This document shows positions 63,490 through 64,000 of a DNA stretch of 64,000 nucleotides, piece by piece. The notes under the pieces were generated by a model. The model was not told the origin of the DNA, made no database searches, and was given only the letters and a program-made list of their open reading frames with translations. The stretch comes from Paludibacter sp. (GTDB taxonomy: Bacteria; Bacteroidota; Bacteroidia; Bacteroidales; Paludibacteraceae): positions 16,826 through 80,825 of the forward strand of contig JAAFGX010000006.1 in the NCBI GenBank assembly GCA_010365115.1, read 5' to 3'. Position 1 is the stretch's first letter; each line of letters begins with the position of its first letter. Position numbers and translations under genes: made by a program.

Positions 63490-64000
63490 TTTTTGTCCTT
63501 CCGAATATGATTATTTGCTGAACAAATAATGGCATTAGTCGTCGGGACAAGTTTTGTAATCCCAACTGTATGTATTATAATGACTTGCCTGCGGCAGGCA
63601 GGTTTGTAATTTGCTACTTTCCGATTTTCATTCTTAAATGGAAAAGTGGAATATATTTTAAAGGATTACAATCCACGATAGCTATCGGGAAAGAACACAA
63701 AAACTGGGATTACAATTTTTCCCTTCGGTCAAGACCGTTGGTTCCCAGTGGCAGTATGCAACCCGAACATTTGGTGGCGCAAGTTTTATACGCTACGGGG
63801 AACCGGGGCAGGACTGATAAGACAATGGCTGTTTGAAAATCATTTCGACTTGTCGAAATTCTTATCCGTTTTTTATCCGCTAAATTCGCGTAAATCAGCG
63901 TTCTATTCTTATACCAACTGTACATTTAAAACAGTCCAATCTGTTTTAAATGTCTACTGTTGTTAATGCCGATTGCAAATTCCGCCTGCGGAAGGCTTTC
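63490..64000. repeat. Mosaic of repeats at the right edge
   Basis: TTGTAATCCCA (63554-63564) pairs with TGGGATTACAA (63705-63715). Inside is a second palindrome, TGCCTGCGGCAGGCA (about 63587-63601). After 63730 an open stretch appears in several frames without a credible protein. From 63911 the 50-nt hairpin of the 48.8-kb element recurs. Confidence 0.6.

Noticed and set aside
63570..63966. Several overlapping frames at the right edge
   Set aside because: They overlap palindromic repeats, lie in competing frames on both strands, and none has a recognisable domain.

Overview
The window comes from a low-GC member of the Bacteroidetes, most likely of order Bacteroidales. The evidence is the promoters (TTG/TTTG, about 19 nt, then TAnnTTTG) with no Shine-Dalgarno signals, the many outer-membrane barrels, a TonB-dependent receptor, an OmpA with seven thrombospondin type-3 repeats, a DUF4294 protein, and palindromic repeats typical of the phylum. 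Genus cannot be fixed from the sequence alone. Most of the window is ordinary chromosomal backbone broken up by repeat clusters.

Layout. 1-1.95 kb: no recognisable gene, several hairpins. 2-8 kb: penicillin-binding protein, a 304-bp MITE-like element, OmpA, NlpC/P60 lipoprotein, rhomboid protease. 8.4-12 kb: cytochrome c-PQQ sugar dehydrogenase followed by a TonB receptor. 12.3-16.8 kb: a compact four-gene operon on the minus strand (5-methylcytosine methyltransferase, protein with two GHKL ATPase domains that ends as a histidine kinase, response regulator without a DNA-binding domain, caspase-fold protein). This looks like a defence system and is the most unusual item here. 17.8-23 kb: a SWIM-SNF2 helicase gene cut by one in-frame stop, a hypothetical gene, and a TPR/SEC-C gene with two frameshifts. 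23.6-28.3 kb: mnmG, two parS-like sites, uvrC, tsaE and a small conserved protein, with paired palindromic repeats that run into coding sequence. 28.4-30.3 kb: a REP-associated transposase (RAYT) with REP palindromes, a YafQ-type toxin-antitoxin pair and two tandem tRNA-like genes with long variable arms. 30.3-48 kb: M13 peptidase, dus, YitT, U32 peptidase, flavoprotein, a Gcr-like membrane protein, nadA, an AT-rich gap with DnaA-box-like sites, a membrane-anchored winged-helix protein and several envelope and SDR genes. 48.5-55.3 kb: rpmH, PASTA protein, RluD-type pseudouridine synthase, ddl, polyprenyl synthase, 5-formyl-THF cyclo-ligase, DUF4294. 55.4-64 kb: two outer-membrane proteins, the acetate operon pta / 3-hydroxyacyl-CoA dehydrogenase / ackA, a TSUP transporter and terminal repeats.

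How the genes work together: pta and ackA turn acetyl-CoA into acetate plus ATP; the PASTA, RluD and ddl genes form a wall and translation cluster found widely in Bacteroidetes; the four-gene operon probably couples DNA modification to a phosphorelay that controls a protease-like effector (inference). The parS-like sites beside mnmG and the DnaA-box-like cluster at 41.2 kb hint that the window may lie near the replication origin; this is unproven.
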